A stretch of DNA of 64,000 nt from Parapristionchus giblindavisi (taxonomy: Eukaryota > Nematoda > Chromadorea > Rhabditida > Diplogasteridae), in NCBI GenBank assembly GCA_943737045.1, contig CALSFV010000308.1, forward strand, positions 331,096 through 395,095. The letters run 5' to 3'. The notes under the pieces are model-generated. The model did not search any database. It saw only the letters and a program-made list of their open reading frames with translations, and had not been told where the DNA came from. A program made the position numbers and the translations under genes. Shown here piece after piece: positions 43,297-55,200 of the stretch (positions are counted from its first letter, which is position 1; every line of letters starts with the position of its first letter).

Positions 43297-45547
43297 TCAA
43301 CCGGAAGTGCAGAATCCACAGGTAGCAGGACACTGGATCTTCATGAGCGGTTTATAGATTGTGTGATTGCAGTAAGCCCTTCAATATGAGAGTCGTTATG
43401 TCGAATAATGAAGAATGAGCTAATCAGAGACTTTTAAAGGCATACTCCAAGCTAATTTCGCTCTCCGCATTGGTAATACGCTCTCGCAGACAAAGAAGGC
43501 GAGAGAGTGTGGCCAGAACGGAGAGTTTTAAATTATCTTGGGGTGTCGCTTTAAACCTCCCATAAGTACTCACTTTCTTGCTGGACAGTCTGATATTCCA
43601 GTGTTACGATTGGTGAGATCAACGCATGCTGCAAAATATTATCAATATTTCTACTATTTTGATAAACAGATTTTAACCTAGAAAACAAAATTTGTCGATT
43701 CACATTGTCAAAATTTTTTTTTAAAAATCCAGAAACTTTTTTCCGTGGTGTAGTAAATTCTAACGCAGTGCACGAGTTACTTACTGGAAGAAGAAGAAGT
43801 TGAATTAGTGGTCGTAGTTGAGCAACGTCCGCATGTGCGTGGGCATTGCTCAGTCATAACTAAATGCATTTGTATTGACAGAAATCATATATTTGTATTT
43901 ATTACGACTGTAGTACGTAGAGTCGTTGCAAAGACTTGAACGAGCGGGACAATCAGAAACTCCGGTTAGAGGGTTTGGCAGATCAGCACAGCCTATAAGT
44001 ACAAAGCAATGATCATTTACGTAAAGTAGGAGGTGTTGACACGGTTTTCCACAATTTTTAGTTTCCCGTTTTCCAGTTTCCAGTTTTCCAGTTCCAGTTT
44101 CCCGGGTCAACAACCACAAGGTATACCTGTCGACTGGGTGCACCTTTGGCTTTACCCTTATACCTAGAGTAAGACTTAAATATGATAAACTAACCGGTCG
44201 AACTTGTGCTGTTTGGGCAACGATTGCACGTACGTGGACACTGCACCGTCATGACTGAAGGAACATTTATATTTACAATTAATAATTAACACCAACAATA
44301 AATTGGAATTTCACCCTCTCACGTTTGCGAAATCTCTCGTCAGGTGAGAGAATTGACAGAAAAATGAGATAGTGTGTAAAATTTAGAATGTAAATTTTAC
44401 ATTTTTTTAGGAAAACTAAATACTTTATAAGCAAAATAAGGTACATTTGTATTAACTCAAAATTGTACAACTCTAATAGCCTTTAAATTTTCTTATTGCA
44501 TCCCCACCAGTAAGCACCGGTATTATTTTTTATATTATCGTGTAACATTTGTACCGTCAAAGTAAACAGCGTCGTTGCAGAGATATGCACGCGCTGGGCA
44601 ATCAGAAACTCCAGTGAGGGGATTCGTCTGATCGACACAAGTCTTCGTAGTAGTTGTGGAGTCTGAAAAAGATAATATTTCGTCGAATCAATACTCACCC
44701 TGACAGCAAATTGGAACTCACTCTACACTCTAGATTCACACTTTAGATTGTCTAGGGGACTGTAGCAAGATAACTTATGGCGCACTAAAAAATAGTGGAA
44801 AACGGAAAATGGCGACTTTCCAGGGTCTAAAAAAGCACCTGGAAACTCGAAAATTTGAATTCGCGGGCGCGAAAAAAGGTGCGGGAATTCAAATTCTGGC
44901 AATCCAAATGCGGTTTTCTGCGGTTTAAAAAGGATGTTAAGTAGGAATTCAAGTTCCTACGCTTCATAAAGGTCGAAAAATGAAATTTCGGCTTTATATA
45001 AGTTTTATAACCGCAGAAAATCGCAGCTAGAAAGTCAGAATTTGAATTCCCGCGCCTTATTCGCGCCCGCGAATTCAAATTTCGAGTTTCCATTTTCGGT
45101 TTTCCAGTGTGCTTTTTTAGACCCCGGAAAGTCGCCATTTTCCGTTTTCCACTATTTTTTAGTGCGCCATAAGTTTTCTCAAAAGTACAGACGTATCTCA
45201 TGGCTAATGGATGGTTTAAATCCGAGGGAATTTGCCGTAAGTGAATGCAATACTGGCACACGGTCGCATTAGAACCGATGAAGAAGAACCGACTGGATGA
45301 TAACTATTCGCATATGAGAGACAAGCGCTAATGCACAGACAAAGTTTGCAAATGGCTATCATCCAATCGGTTATTATTCATCGGTTCTCATTCGACCTTG
45401 TGCCGAAATAATATTACTCATTTCATTTATCGTTTCATTTATCGTTTCTTGGACAAAAGAAAATATTCTATGTAATATATGTATTGATTAAAAAAGTAAG
45501 AACGACGAAAAATACTGTAATAACTATATCAGAGCTTTGATTCGATG

Positions 45548-45643
<96 letters not shown>

Positions 45644-46229
45644 ATAGGTCGACTCACTTGTGGCAGTAGTAGCAGTTGCAACTGGGGTCGTCGTATCATC
45701 AGCAGCAAGAGTCGTAGATGCGGGACAACATCCCCAACCAGGTATATCCGCTTGAGGATCTGTGACACAGGATCCAGTAGCAGCACCGTCGCATTCAGAA
45801 TCAGATGAACATACTTAAAGGAACAATAATGTTATGGATAATTTTGTAGTCCAGAAACATTTAAATCTCTCTCTCTCTTTGTCCTTATTTTGTCTAGTGA
45901 ATTTTATATATTATGTAAATGTACTCAAAAGTATTTACACTTTTGTAAAATATACATATGCATGTAAAATAATATGCAAAATAATAGAGATTTGCAATTA
46001 GATCATCGCTGTTTCGGCTATTTTGTTCATGTACTACTCAATGGGGTTGGCTATCTTCAGTAAAACCGCATTGAGTTGGATTTTTTTTTGCAATTATCGG
46101 AATATGGAAAGTATACATATAGAAACAGTTTATAAACTAATGCAAATGCAGAAAGATACCTAGTGAAATGTCGCAACCAGCGGCGGAAGCAAAGACGGGA
46201 AGTGAGAGAAGGATGAGAAGACTATACAT
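43297..46229 (-). CDS. Secreted protein with three ShKT domains (right copy)
   Basis: Eight exons in transcript order: 46229-46160, 45813-45658, 44662-44555, 44254-44195, 43992-43906, 43859-43785, 43628-43574, 43378-43297. In phase, 230 residues. Signal peptide identical to the left copy, same six-Cys N-terminal segment, and three ShKT domains with all cysteines kept. Differences are mostly substitutions plus single-codon changes in the Thr and Ser linkers, and TGA instead of TAA at the end. All splice sites are intact, so both copies can probably be expressed. The TATA box (46276-46283) is conserved. Intron 3 or its flank carries no MITE A or B as in the left arm, but intron 2 has a 392-bp foldback element (44778-45169) absent from the left arm. 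Confidence 0.88.
44778..45169. mobile_element. Foldback MITE with TA target duplication
   Basis: Starts TGGCGCACTAAAAAATAGTG and ends with its reverse; TIRs are at least 65 bp and symmetry runs through the whole element. TA stands on each side (44776-44777, 45170-45171). The left arm has the uninterrupted site with one TA (39886-39887), a natural empty allele. TA duplication is typical of the Tc1/mariner group. Confidence 0.92.
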
Positions 46230-47134
46230 AATAGAATATAGAGTGAACTCGATGATGTGGATAATTTTATGGTCACTTATATACCAAAACTTCCGAAGCT
46301 ATCTCTTTGTCCGTATTTTAGTTCAGTTTATTCAGCCTTTTCCCGCTCTTTAACGGAGTTTCTTTCATTTCTTTGCTATACATTATCTCGTGTTCATGCA
46401 AAATCACATTGGCTACATATAATTTTTGTTTGTCATTTGCATCATCGATTCTCGTGGCTCTACTATGTCATGATGCGTGTTATGGTGGAACTCCAACGAG
46501 AGAGTCTACGAGAGAGTATATGCGGAGAGTAAATTTCGCTCGGTGTATTTAAAGATGTTCAATGGTCTTCACCCACGAATGTTCGTTAAAATCTCTTACG
46601 TCTCACTAATGCGAGTGTCAAGTGATATGAAAGATAGAGTGAACATTCGTCAAATCCCTTAGCGCATGGTAAATCTTGAGACTAGACAGCACTTGGCCGT
46701 CAAGTAGTGCTCATGAACGACTACAAAGTTTTCGTATGTTTCATACGCATCAATCAGCAATTTCGATTTCGACTATTTTCTTGAATGGACCAAAATATTC
46801 TCAGAGAATTTGCCAGGATAATTGTGACTTACTCTTCTGCACAAAGTGTTGATAAGATAAATGAATTTGAATTTGAATAGAGTACGATCGCGGGATGTAA
46901 ACAAATTATCGAACTATATCAGACTATATCAGACGTGATCATTCATTACCTCAGCAATCAAAATTTTTTGCTATCTTTCTGTCTTCATAGTTTGTTCATG
47001 AAAATATTCGAGGAAGTCCACTTTTTAGGAATGAATCATTAATCATTTTCCCCTTTGATATATATTTGTAGAATCCGAATATAGAAATCATGCATCGATT
47101 AAATCTTTTAAAATAAGAGTTGTTGTGTCAGAAA

Positions 47135-47505
47135 GTGGCGCAGCGCAGACTAGAGCGTTGCATGTTAGGAATATCATTACTCGATAAAAAGACGAATGAC
47201 TGGGTGAGAGCACGGACCGGGCTGTCCAGTGCTACAGATTGAGACGGTGGCGATGGGCTGCCCGCTTATCTTCACTTGATCCTGACAGATGGTCGAGAAG
47301 AGTGTTGGAATGGCACCCACAAGGGCCAAAGCGATCAAGAGGAAGACCCGAATTGAGATGGAAGGATGAATTTGTGAAGATAGTCGGGCCAGGCTTTATG
47401 AACGTTGCCAGAAACACGGATCAATGGAACCATATCATGTCACTACAGATCCGGTGACCCACCGCTTAGTTGATCTCGATAAAGTGTTTAAATGTAAATG
47501 TAAAA
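47135..47505 (+). mobile_element. 5'-truncated non-LTR retrotransposon (RTE-like) 3' fragment
   Basis: Translates to the C-terminal region after the reverse transcriptase (DWVRARTGL; then in another frame LRRWRWAARL, RWSRRVLEWHPQG, RGRPELRWKDEF) with a frameshift between, so it is dead. It ends in TAAATGTAAATGTAAA. The 11-bp duplication TGTGTCAGAAA flanks it (47124-47134 and 47506-47516), and the left arm has one copy only, without the insert. RTE clade is inferred from the motif style. Confidence 0.88.
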
Positions 47506-47911
47506 TGTGTCAGAAAAGTATACTGAAAGAAATCACATTTGGAAAGTGCGAATATTCCTATGAGAATTCCAATGAAAAACAGCCATTGACCAAATTCAAA
47601 TTAGGTCTAAAATGAGTGAATTTCAAAAATAATTTTAGATACATTGTTTTAGATTATATCCAAAGATCGAAATGCATAATGGTCCATATCAAGAATACAA
47701 TACCACATCCATAACCTCATTCCCTTCACTCATCTGTCTCCCATTCCTTCTGGGCATTCTGTGCAGTTCGTTCTCATGACCTTACATGCAGACTCTTTTG
47801 TTCAATCTCTCACCTTTTCCAACTCTATCCCTACTTCCACATCGCTCTCACGCAGGAACTTTTCCCATTCCCCGAATGCTAAACCATCCTCGTTCCCAGC
47901 CAGATTTCCTA

Positions 47912-47917
47912 TATAAA
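47912..47917 (+). promoter_or_regulatory. TATA box of the right outward gene
   Basis: TATAAA is 47 bp before the ATG and conserved in the mirrored position of the left arm. Confidence 0.5.
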
Positions 47918-47963
47918 CCCCTGATTCTTCATTCGTTTGTATCATTTCTTCAAAATCTGCATC

Positions 47964-50038
47964 ATGACTATCTTCTCTTTCCTGAAGAAACTTCGTCGTC
48001 CACGTAGTTCTGTGTCCAAATTGAGTACCGTTGACTTATTCACGGCTCCCGATTTCGGCTATGTCTCCGGTTCCAATTCGGATTCCAATGGAATAAGATC
48101 AGCAAAGAAGATGAGAGCGTCCACTCCTAATCTCGTCAGAAAAGACACTAAGGTAACTAGTTTAGTTTAGTCAATTATTAGTCGATTTTAGTCAATCTTA
48201 TATTATTGAACTAGTCAACAATAGTTACTTTTCAGTCAATATCTTCTCGTCACTCTTCAAAGCATACAATATTGCCCGAATCTCTTATGAACCAGAGACC
48301 AACAATGTCTACTTTTAGAAGAAAATCAATCAGAACAAGCTCGAGAAAAGTAATTATTTAAATATTTATTTAATTAAATATTTAATTGAATATTTTATAA
48401 ATTAATTAATATTATTACAGATTTCGCGTCGTTTGCCTGCAGTCAAAGTAAAGCGTATGGCTGATTCTACTTTTGACACGAGTGCTCTGAATAATAAAAC
48501 TAATGTAAGACTACATTTGATCTTTGATCTTTATCTAAAAATGATCTTTGATCTTTGCAGCTCTCATTGTTATCATCCGTTCTTAGTATTTCTGTGACTA
48601 CTCCATCTTCTTCCATTACACTCCATGGCTGTGTTTCGGATAAGGTAAAACATTTTCTGAACCAAAATGTTTTAAAAATAATTTAACACATTTAAAATCG
48701 TATCTTTCCAGGTTCTCTCATCTCTCCATTCGCTCAAGAAAATCGTATTTGATCATGCGAGAATAACAGCAGGGTAATTTTTAGTTTTAAGTTAACATAG
48801 GTATGTAGTTGTGCACGTTCGCTTTTCCAAAATGTCTCATGCGGTGTAGTGCACAACTCGAGATCTTTTTTTTCGTGTAATGGAAAATTGACACCACTGT
48901 ATTTAAAAAAAAGATTCCCTATTTAAGTAAGATTAATATTATAGTTTTACAGTCATTCCCATTTCTCTACCATGATGAAGGACCTTCAAGTAGAGTCAAT
49001 CTCATTCCTCGGTTGCACATTTGATGTACGTTTTGAATAATGTCTAATTTGAGAATATCGCTCTAGCGACCTAAGGATACTTAGTACGCGTAAACCTCTT
49101 AAGTCTCCTAAGAACACGAAGGCTAGAGACAAAAGTCAAAATTATAGTATTTATATCCCTTTTGGTTAAAATTGAAAGTGACAAATTGCATTTATAGGAT
49201 ACCAGTCTACTTTCTGATGAATTCTTCGAAATCAACAACCAAATCATCGATATCACTATAGGAACTAATGACGGAACATGGCAAAGGTAACATATTTTTA
49301 TTAATAAATAATCGATAATTGATCTTTGATCTTTTCAGTTTTCCTCATATAACTGACCGTACTCTGGATAGATGGGCTGCTTCTGGTAGACAACCTCCTT
49401 GTATTCAATTACACAATATTGATACATCATTTACGATTCAAGGAGTGCAAAGATTGATTCGAGTTTGTTTTTTAGCTTATAATTTAAAAAAAAATTATTT
49501 ATTTAAATAAATCAATAATATCTTTTCAGTCTTTCATCTCAATTGCTTCACCATACGATCGTTTGTGCTGTAAACTCGGTAGGATCAATTCATCCATGGA
49601 TACAGTAATCTTCCACCTGTCACAACTTCCTAACTTAAAGGTACACCTTTAGTAAATGTCGCCCTGCATAGAACTGACATGAAACACTTCAATTAGTAAA
49701 CGTCGTATTTTCAGATTCACCGAGTGCACACCACCTTCGTCTACGTTCTTTCTCACAGTCCAAGAATCGAACTGAACCTTCAGACGCAAAGTCTCTCAAA
49801 TGATTCGATTGATGATGTTCCTGAGTTTAGAGATTCCACGACCCTAAGCATACTTAGCACGCCTAAACACTTTAAGTCTCCTAAGAACACTAAGGATGAT
49901 CCTAAGACCGAATCGACCATGCTTACTAAACCTGAAACTTTATCAAGATCTAAGAGAGCTTCGCTTGTTAGGTATGCGAGAAAGTCGAGAAGGGTGTCTA
50001 AGACACAAGCGGTTTACGTTGACTACGGTCAGATCTAG
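47964..50038 (+). CDS. Basic Ser-rich nematode protein, F-box-associated-like middle part (right copy, intact)
   Basis: Ten exons: 47964-48152, 48236-48349, 48421-48504, 48561-48644, 48712-48773, 48953-49025, 49198-49286, 49339-49462, 49530-49640, 49715-50038. In phase, 417 residues. The N-terminal 130 residues and C-terminal 100 residues are Ser/Thr/Lys/Arg-rich and probably disordered (RRPRSS, RRKSIRTSSRK; SRSKRASLVRYARKSRR). The middle (about 130-310) has repeated Leu/Ile patterns (LSSLHSLKKIVFDHARI, FPHITDRTLDRWAASG, CIQLHNIDTSFTIQGVQRL) reminiscent of F-box-associated/FTH regions of nematode proteins, but no F-box is visible. A nuclear role is only a guess. An in-frame ATG 27 bp upstream exists; the chosen start is conserved in both copies. 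It is the only intact copy of the two. Confidence 0.8.
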
Positions 50039-50457
50039 AGGATTCATTTCTATTTTGTCACCTTTTCGCGTTTTGAAATCTTATGTATTCAATCTTGCCC
50101 AGGGATAACTCAATTTTTTCACTTCGATTGTGTGTTTGATCGTCTTCTAGTGCCCCGTTTCACCCCGACTGATTGCTTTGTGTCATATTTTCTTCTGTAC
50201 ATATACATATTAGTTCATATAAGCTCCAAAAACTGTAAGGACACTATGATACAATAGACAGAACATGTAGATTTTTCAATTTTTTGAAAATTTTAAACTT
50301 TCAATTCAACTCTGTTCGTAAGGGCACAATCCAAGCTAATCTGAATACACAAATGTCAATAATCAGGGAATAATCAATAACACCTCAACGGCGCACGGGA
50401 GATATGAGTGCGGTGTACGGTAACCTATAAGACACCGCCAATACGTCAACGACTAGA

Positions 50458-51628
50458 GAACGGAACATCGGACATGATGTGTGGGTATTGACCGTATAAA
50501 ATACACTTGTTTATTTGGTACGAGAGTAGCCAACCACTGCCACAATGAATTTCTATGTTTAGAGAGAGAGAGCACCGGTGAGAGAGTAGGTAGATCAGAG
50601 AGAGCGAGGAAGGAAAGGAGGAAAGAGTGGGGAGTTAATCGATAGTTCTTCCTCTGTTTAGCAGAAGTAGCAATTATGCAAGTACATTTTATACGGACAA
50701 TAGCTTTGGAGTCCCACACAGTGACAACCGCGCAATAAAATTGCTATTGTCAAAGCCCGAATTGTCATTGTCAAAGTCTACTGACATTCAAATCACCTGA
50801 ATCTGTCAACAAACTGTCAAACGACATTATGTAAGCTCAAAGATCACACTGTTTCTACGTCTCATTACCATTTTCGTACCGGAAAAGTTCGCCGAAAACC
50901 GAAAGATCGAAAGCGACACCCCGCAGTGAACATGAATGAGAAGAGTATCATTCCAGGATTGGAGAAAGTAACAAAAGGGAGAGGGAGAGGAGCAGAGGGA
51001 GAGGGAGAGGGAGAGGCGCACAGTCCCTTCAATTGGTCCCGTTTTAACATGCAAATATTTGTAATAGAAGAGGAGCAGGTACAACTTTCTCCCCTCCTCC
51101 TCCATTTCTTCTCCTCCCTCCTCTCTCCTCCCTCTCATTCTCCTTCTTCTCCTCCTCATCTCCCTTTCTCCTCCCTCTCTTCGCCCTCTCCTCCTCCCCT
51201 CCTCCCTCTCCCTCTCCTCCCTCTCCTCCCTCTCCTCCTCCCTCTCCTCCCTCTCCTCTCCTCCCCTCCCTCTCCTCTCCCTCTCCTCCCCCTCATCCCT
51301 CCAGAACGAGTATAGACTATACTCGATATGGTCTAATCGCTTGAGATAGTCCAGATCATCGTTTTCTAATCCTTTTTCTCCACACTCACTGTTGTTTTGG
51401 TGTCCGTTCGTATATTGATGTTTACTTACAATAATCAAGTTTGTGTCCAGCCGTGTTCTTTGATTCTCAAAGAAATAGCGAGACATATCCTCCTGACTTA
51501 CTCTTCCGATACTATACCGTACCCCTGAGTAGTCTCCTACCGTACCCCTGAGTAACCTCCCACCGTACCGCTAAGTATCCTCCTTCCAAATTACGATTGT
51601 ACCTTATTTTTATCGATCGCTAATTCAG
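50458..51628. other. Intergenic region with CCCTCT/CTC satellite
   Basis: 50964-51015 is GAGAGGGA; 51088-51300 is CTCCTC/CCCTCT. A minus-strand ORF starting at 51486 begins with ordinary residues (MSRYFFENQRTRLDTNLII; later DDLDYLKRLDHIEYSLYSFW) before it runs into the satellite. It could be a real first exon divergent from the MAM gene, but I could not build the rest. Confidence 0.4.
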
Positions 51629-52226
51629 ATGGTAGCACGATATCTACTTCTGTTATCGATTGTGCTTCGAATATCAGGTGAGCCCGTGCTTATAATGCGC
51701 TTTGCAAAGCAACCAAACGACTATTTTTTTCCCACTTTTTCTCTCGTACCTTTCCTACTTCGGCCTGTCGGTATTCCTTATCACGGGTCTCCGGTAAAAG
51801 TGTAGCAATGCCTGCCACTAGGAAAATGTTTTTGACTCCGATTTGGTTGAAAGTCGGTCAGTGGGTATGGTTGGGGGTCATGAGAAGGCCTAGCCACTTG
51901 ATTTGACAAAAAATTTTTCCTAGTGGCAGAACCGACCGTTTTTGCTACACTGTTACAGGAGACCCGTGTTATTAAATTTTTTTTTTGATTTAAAAAAAAT
52001 TTAGTCGGGTAATTTTTTAGTATATTGTACGTGATATGTTCACATCCATACAACCATGCAATCATTTCTAAAACCAAATAGTTGACTCCTACCGTTACCT
52101 ACCTATGTACCTACCGTAACAGTAATTTTAACGGCCATCAGGGTTTTCCGCTTGGGACCCAAAAATCGCGTCGACATGTACGTAATAAGCGGTTCTCGTT
52201 TATGCAGACTCTCCTTCGGTGTGAAC

Positions 52227-52281
<55 letters not shown>

Positions 52282-55200
52282 CACTCTGTACTAGGGATCC
52301 GCAAATGTGCATTCGTGCGAAATGATTTTCAAAATGAAAATGAAAGAAAAGTCGTGCGCACGACTTCATTATTATAATTAAGTATTCATTCGTTCAAATT
52401 AATACATTCGATTCATTCTTATCATTTTTATTCATCAAATTGGTGGTTGGTCTGGCATTTGCATGCATTACATCGCACGAAAAAATGGGTCTTAATTGTG
52501 CAGAATGACTTTTCATTATTTTTATTTCGTTCATGCTCGTACCGGCTGTGCATTTGCACGAATGCGGATCCCTACTCTGTACACACGCATGTGAATGACC
52601 ATTGAAGTTCTCTCCCTCTCCCTCTCCCTCTCCCCTCTCTCTCCCTCTCTCTCTCCCCCCTCTCCCTTCTCATATTCTCCCTCTCATCACCCCTCCTTAT
52701 CCAAACAGTTTGAACAAGTTCGTGCAGGACAGCTTGTGTCAGAGTCATCAGAGGATCGAGTCATTCGCCAGTTTGTGGCTGTACTTGTGATCTCGTTTTC
52801 GCGAATACAGAGATATTTTTTTCCCTGTTTCTGCACAGAACCATTTGCCACGAAAATGCTAATCTGGTACCCCGAGGCACCCATGCATGCCAAGTGGGCG
52901 TATCTATACATATAAGTTACATGTATATTTAAAATTTTAGACAACTTTATCGGCTGGTTTAGTGGTGTTATCTCAGCTGGTGAGCGATGGACTCTCCCAA
53001 TCCTGCTGAACTATCAGAAAATGATCGCTCTAAACGTTTCGTAAAACAATAGTCATGATCAAGATCAGTGGCCGTATGCAAGAACAACGGGAAAACCGTT
53101 TTCCGGGAAAATGTGACGTCATTTGAGTAGAAAGAGGTTTTTGATAAACGCCTCCGCCTACGCAAATGACGTCACATTTTCCCGGACAACGGTTTTCCCG
53201 TTGTTTTTGCATGCGGCCACTGATGTGATGGGATTTGTATGCCGATCATTGGTCATATGACATATTCCACCACCCTCTTCCGATTCCTGCGGTAGCAGTA
53301 TAACGTATTGCTATTGCATCCGTTACATTTGCCTTACGTGCCTACGCCGTAAACTCCGACGTAACGACGGAGGGCGTACGCGCACGCAAGCCAAATGTAA
53401 CGTTGCATATCTTTCTGCCTGCACAGTTCGCGAAAACATTCGCTGGCGTCCACCTTCAAATTATAAATGTCATCTCTTCCTCCCCCCCCAACATCTCACC
53501 GATTCGCCTTGGCGACGGACATCCTTCACAAGACTATCTAACAGATATTCCCAATCCCATCCCTTATGCGTTCATTTGAAGGAATAAAATATTATTATTA
53601 TATTATTATTATCTTGCAAAAGACTGACGTTGAGGATGTGCCGATTGTAGAACACGAATCATTACGGCACTAGGTCGAATGAGAACCGATGAATAATAAT
53701 CGACTGAATGATAACCATTTGCACGTACTTTGTCTATTCATCAGCGCTTGTCTCTCATATTAATTTAGTAAGTAAATCAATAATGTATGGGTATCATCCA
53801 GTAGGTATTGTTCATCGGTTCTATTATTACAGATGGATGCACCGCCTTCGACGGTTCCACCCTCACCCCGCGCGGTCTCTTCCATGGTGTGACCGACTCC
53901 AAGGGAATACAAGGTTGATCTTTGATCTTTGAACTTTTGGACTCACAAGTTACGACACATCGGTATTGACATTGGAACAAAAACATAAGACACTATTATC
54001 AATTAGCATATTAACATTATCTAGTTCTAAGTTGAAAGGGAGATTGACCTCACTCATTGTCAATGGTCTCTTCATTGCACACACACTATTTCTCTGTTCT
54101 CTAACAACGAGAGAGCGTAGAGCGTTGAAGAGACCTTTGACAAAGGTGTCGGCTAGGGTGGCGAGAATGATTCTTCACTCACCAGTTCCCCTGGCAGTCT
54201 TGTGCAAGTACTCGCGAGAGAGGTCATTTACGACCTCTCTCTCGTCAAGTACTTGCAATGAGATCAGAAAAACACTGGTGAGCAGAAAAAAGCAATTCTT
54301 TTTTCGATTCACTTGGGTTTTCTCTAGTCAAAATGGTCAAAATGTGCACATCTGAATATTTTTGGAATCTACACACCAATAGCTATTCAACAAGCATAAA
54401 ATCGACTGTTAAAGTATACTTTTAAATTTCGTTGATTTGTCATGTTATACATGCCATAAATTCGGATCAGACTATGATAATATCATATATTTTTATTATG
54501 TTAGTACAGTAAACTCGAATTACAATTAAAACTCTTCTTCATCGTCTTCTGAGAGACTCTCTAATTGATAGTATTCATTACATGAGAAATCAACGAAATT
54601 TAAAAGTTTACTTTGACAGTCGATTTTATGCTTGTTGAATAGCCACTGACATGTAGATTCCAAAAATATTCACATTTGCACATTTCGACCACTCAGAGCA
54701 GAGAAAACCCAAGTGAATCGAAAAAGAACTGTTTTTTCGACTCACTTGTGACCTCAGCTAACGGCTGCCAGGGGGGACGAGTGAGCAGTTACAGAGACTG
54801 CTCACCAGTTGGAGGGAGGCAAAACAGGTGAGTGAAGAGTCATTCTCGCCACCCTAGTGTCGGCCCCTTTAAAATCACATCCCGAGCTAATTGAACCTCC
54901 CCCGCTTTGTCAACATTCTCTCCTAAATAAAGAAAGCGAGAGAAAATTGCCAGAGCGGAGAGTTAGTTCGAATTCGTTCTGGCGTGCATCTTTAACGCGC
55001 TTTCAAACTGCAAGACAATTGTTCATTTATGGATTGAACTTTGATCTCTGATCTTTCCAGGCATGCTCAACAGAGCACTGGGCGAGCAGACGCACATCGG
55101 AAAGATGTCCGCTCCGATATCACTGGGTCAGTTTGATCTTTGATCTTTGAACTTTGATCTCAAGATATTGTCTTTATTAAAGGCACACCCGAGCCATGTC

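Larger units (their letters stand above)
42756..50457. repeat. Right arm of the large inverted duplication
   Basis: Mirror of the left arm. Arm-specific sequences are the TA-flanked foldback MITE 44778-45169 and the retrotransposon fragment 47135-47505. Coding regions of the arms differ at many positions (I estimate roughly 90% identity by eye), so the duplication is not brand new. Confidence 0.88.

Noticed and set aside
50827..51486. 219-residue minus-strand ORF
   Set aside because: Most of it reads through a GA/CT satellite. Only its first 60 residues look gene-like, and no full exon chain could be built.
53090..53180. Paired TGACGTCA sites as a CRE enhancer
   Set aside because: They are the inverted ends of a foldback element, so the pairing is explained by its TIRs.
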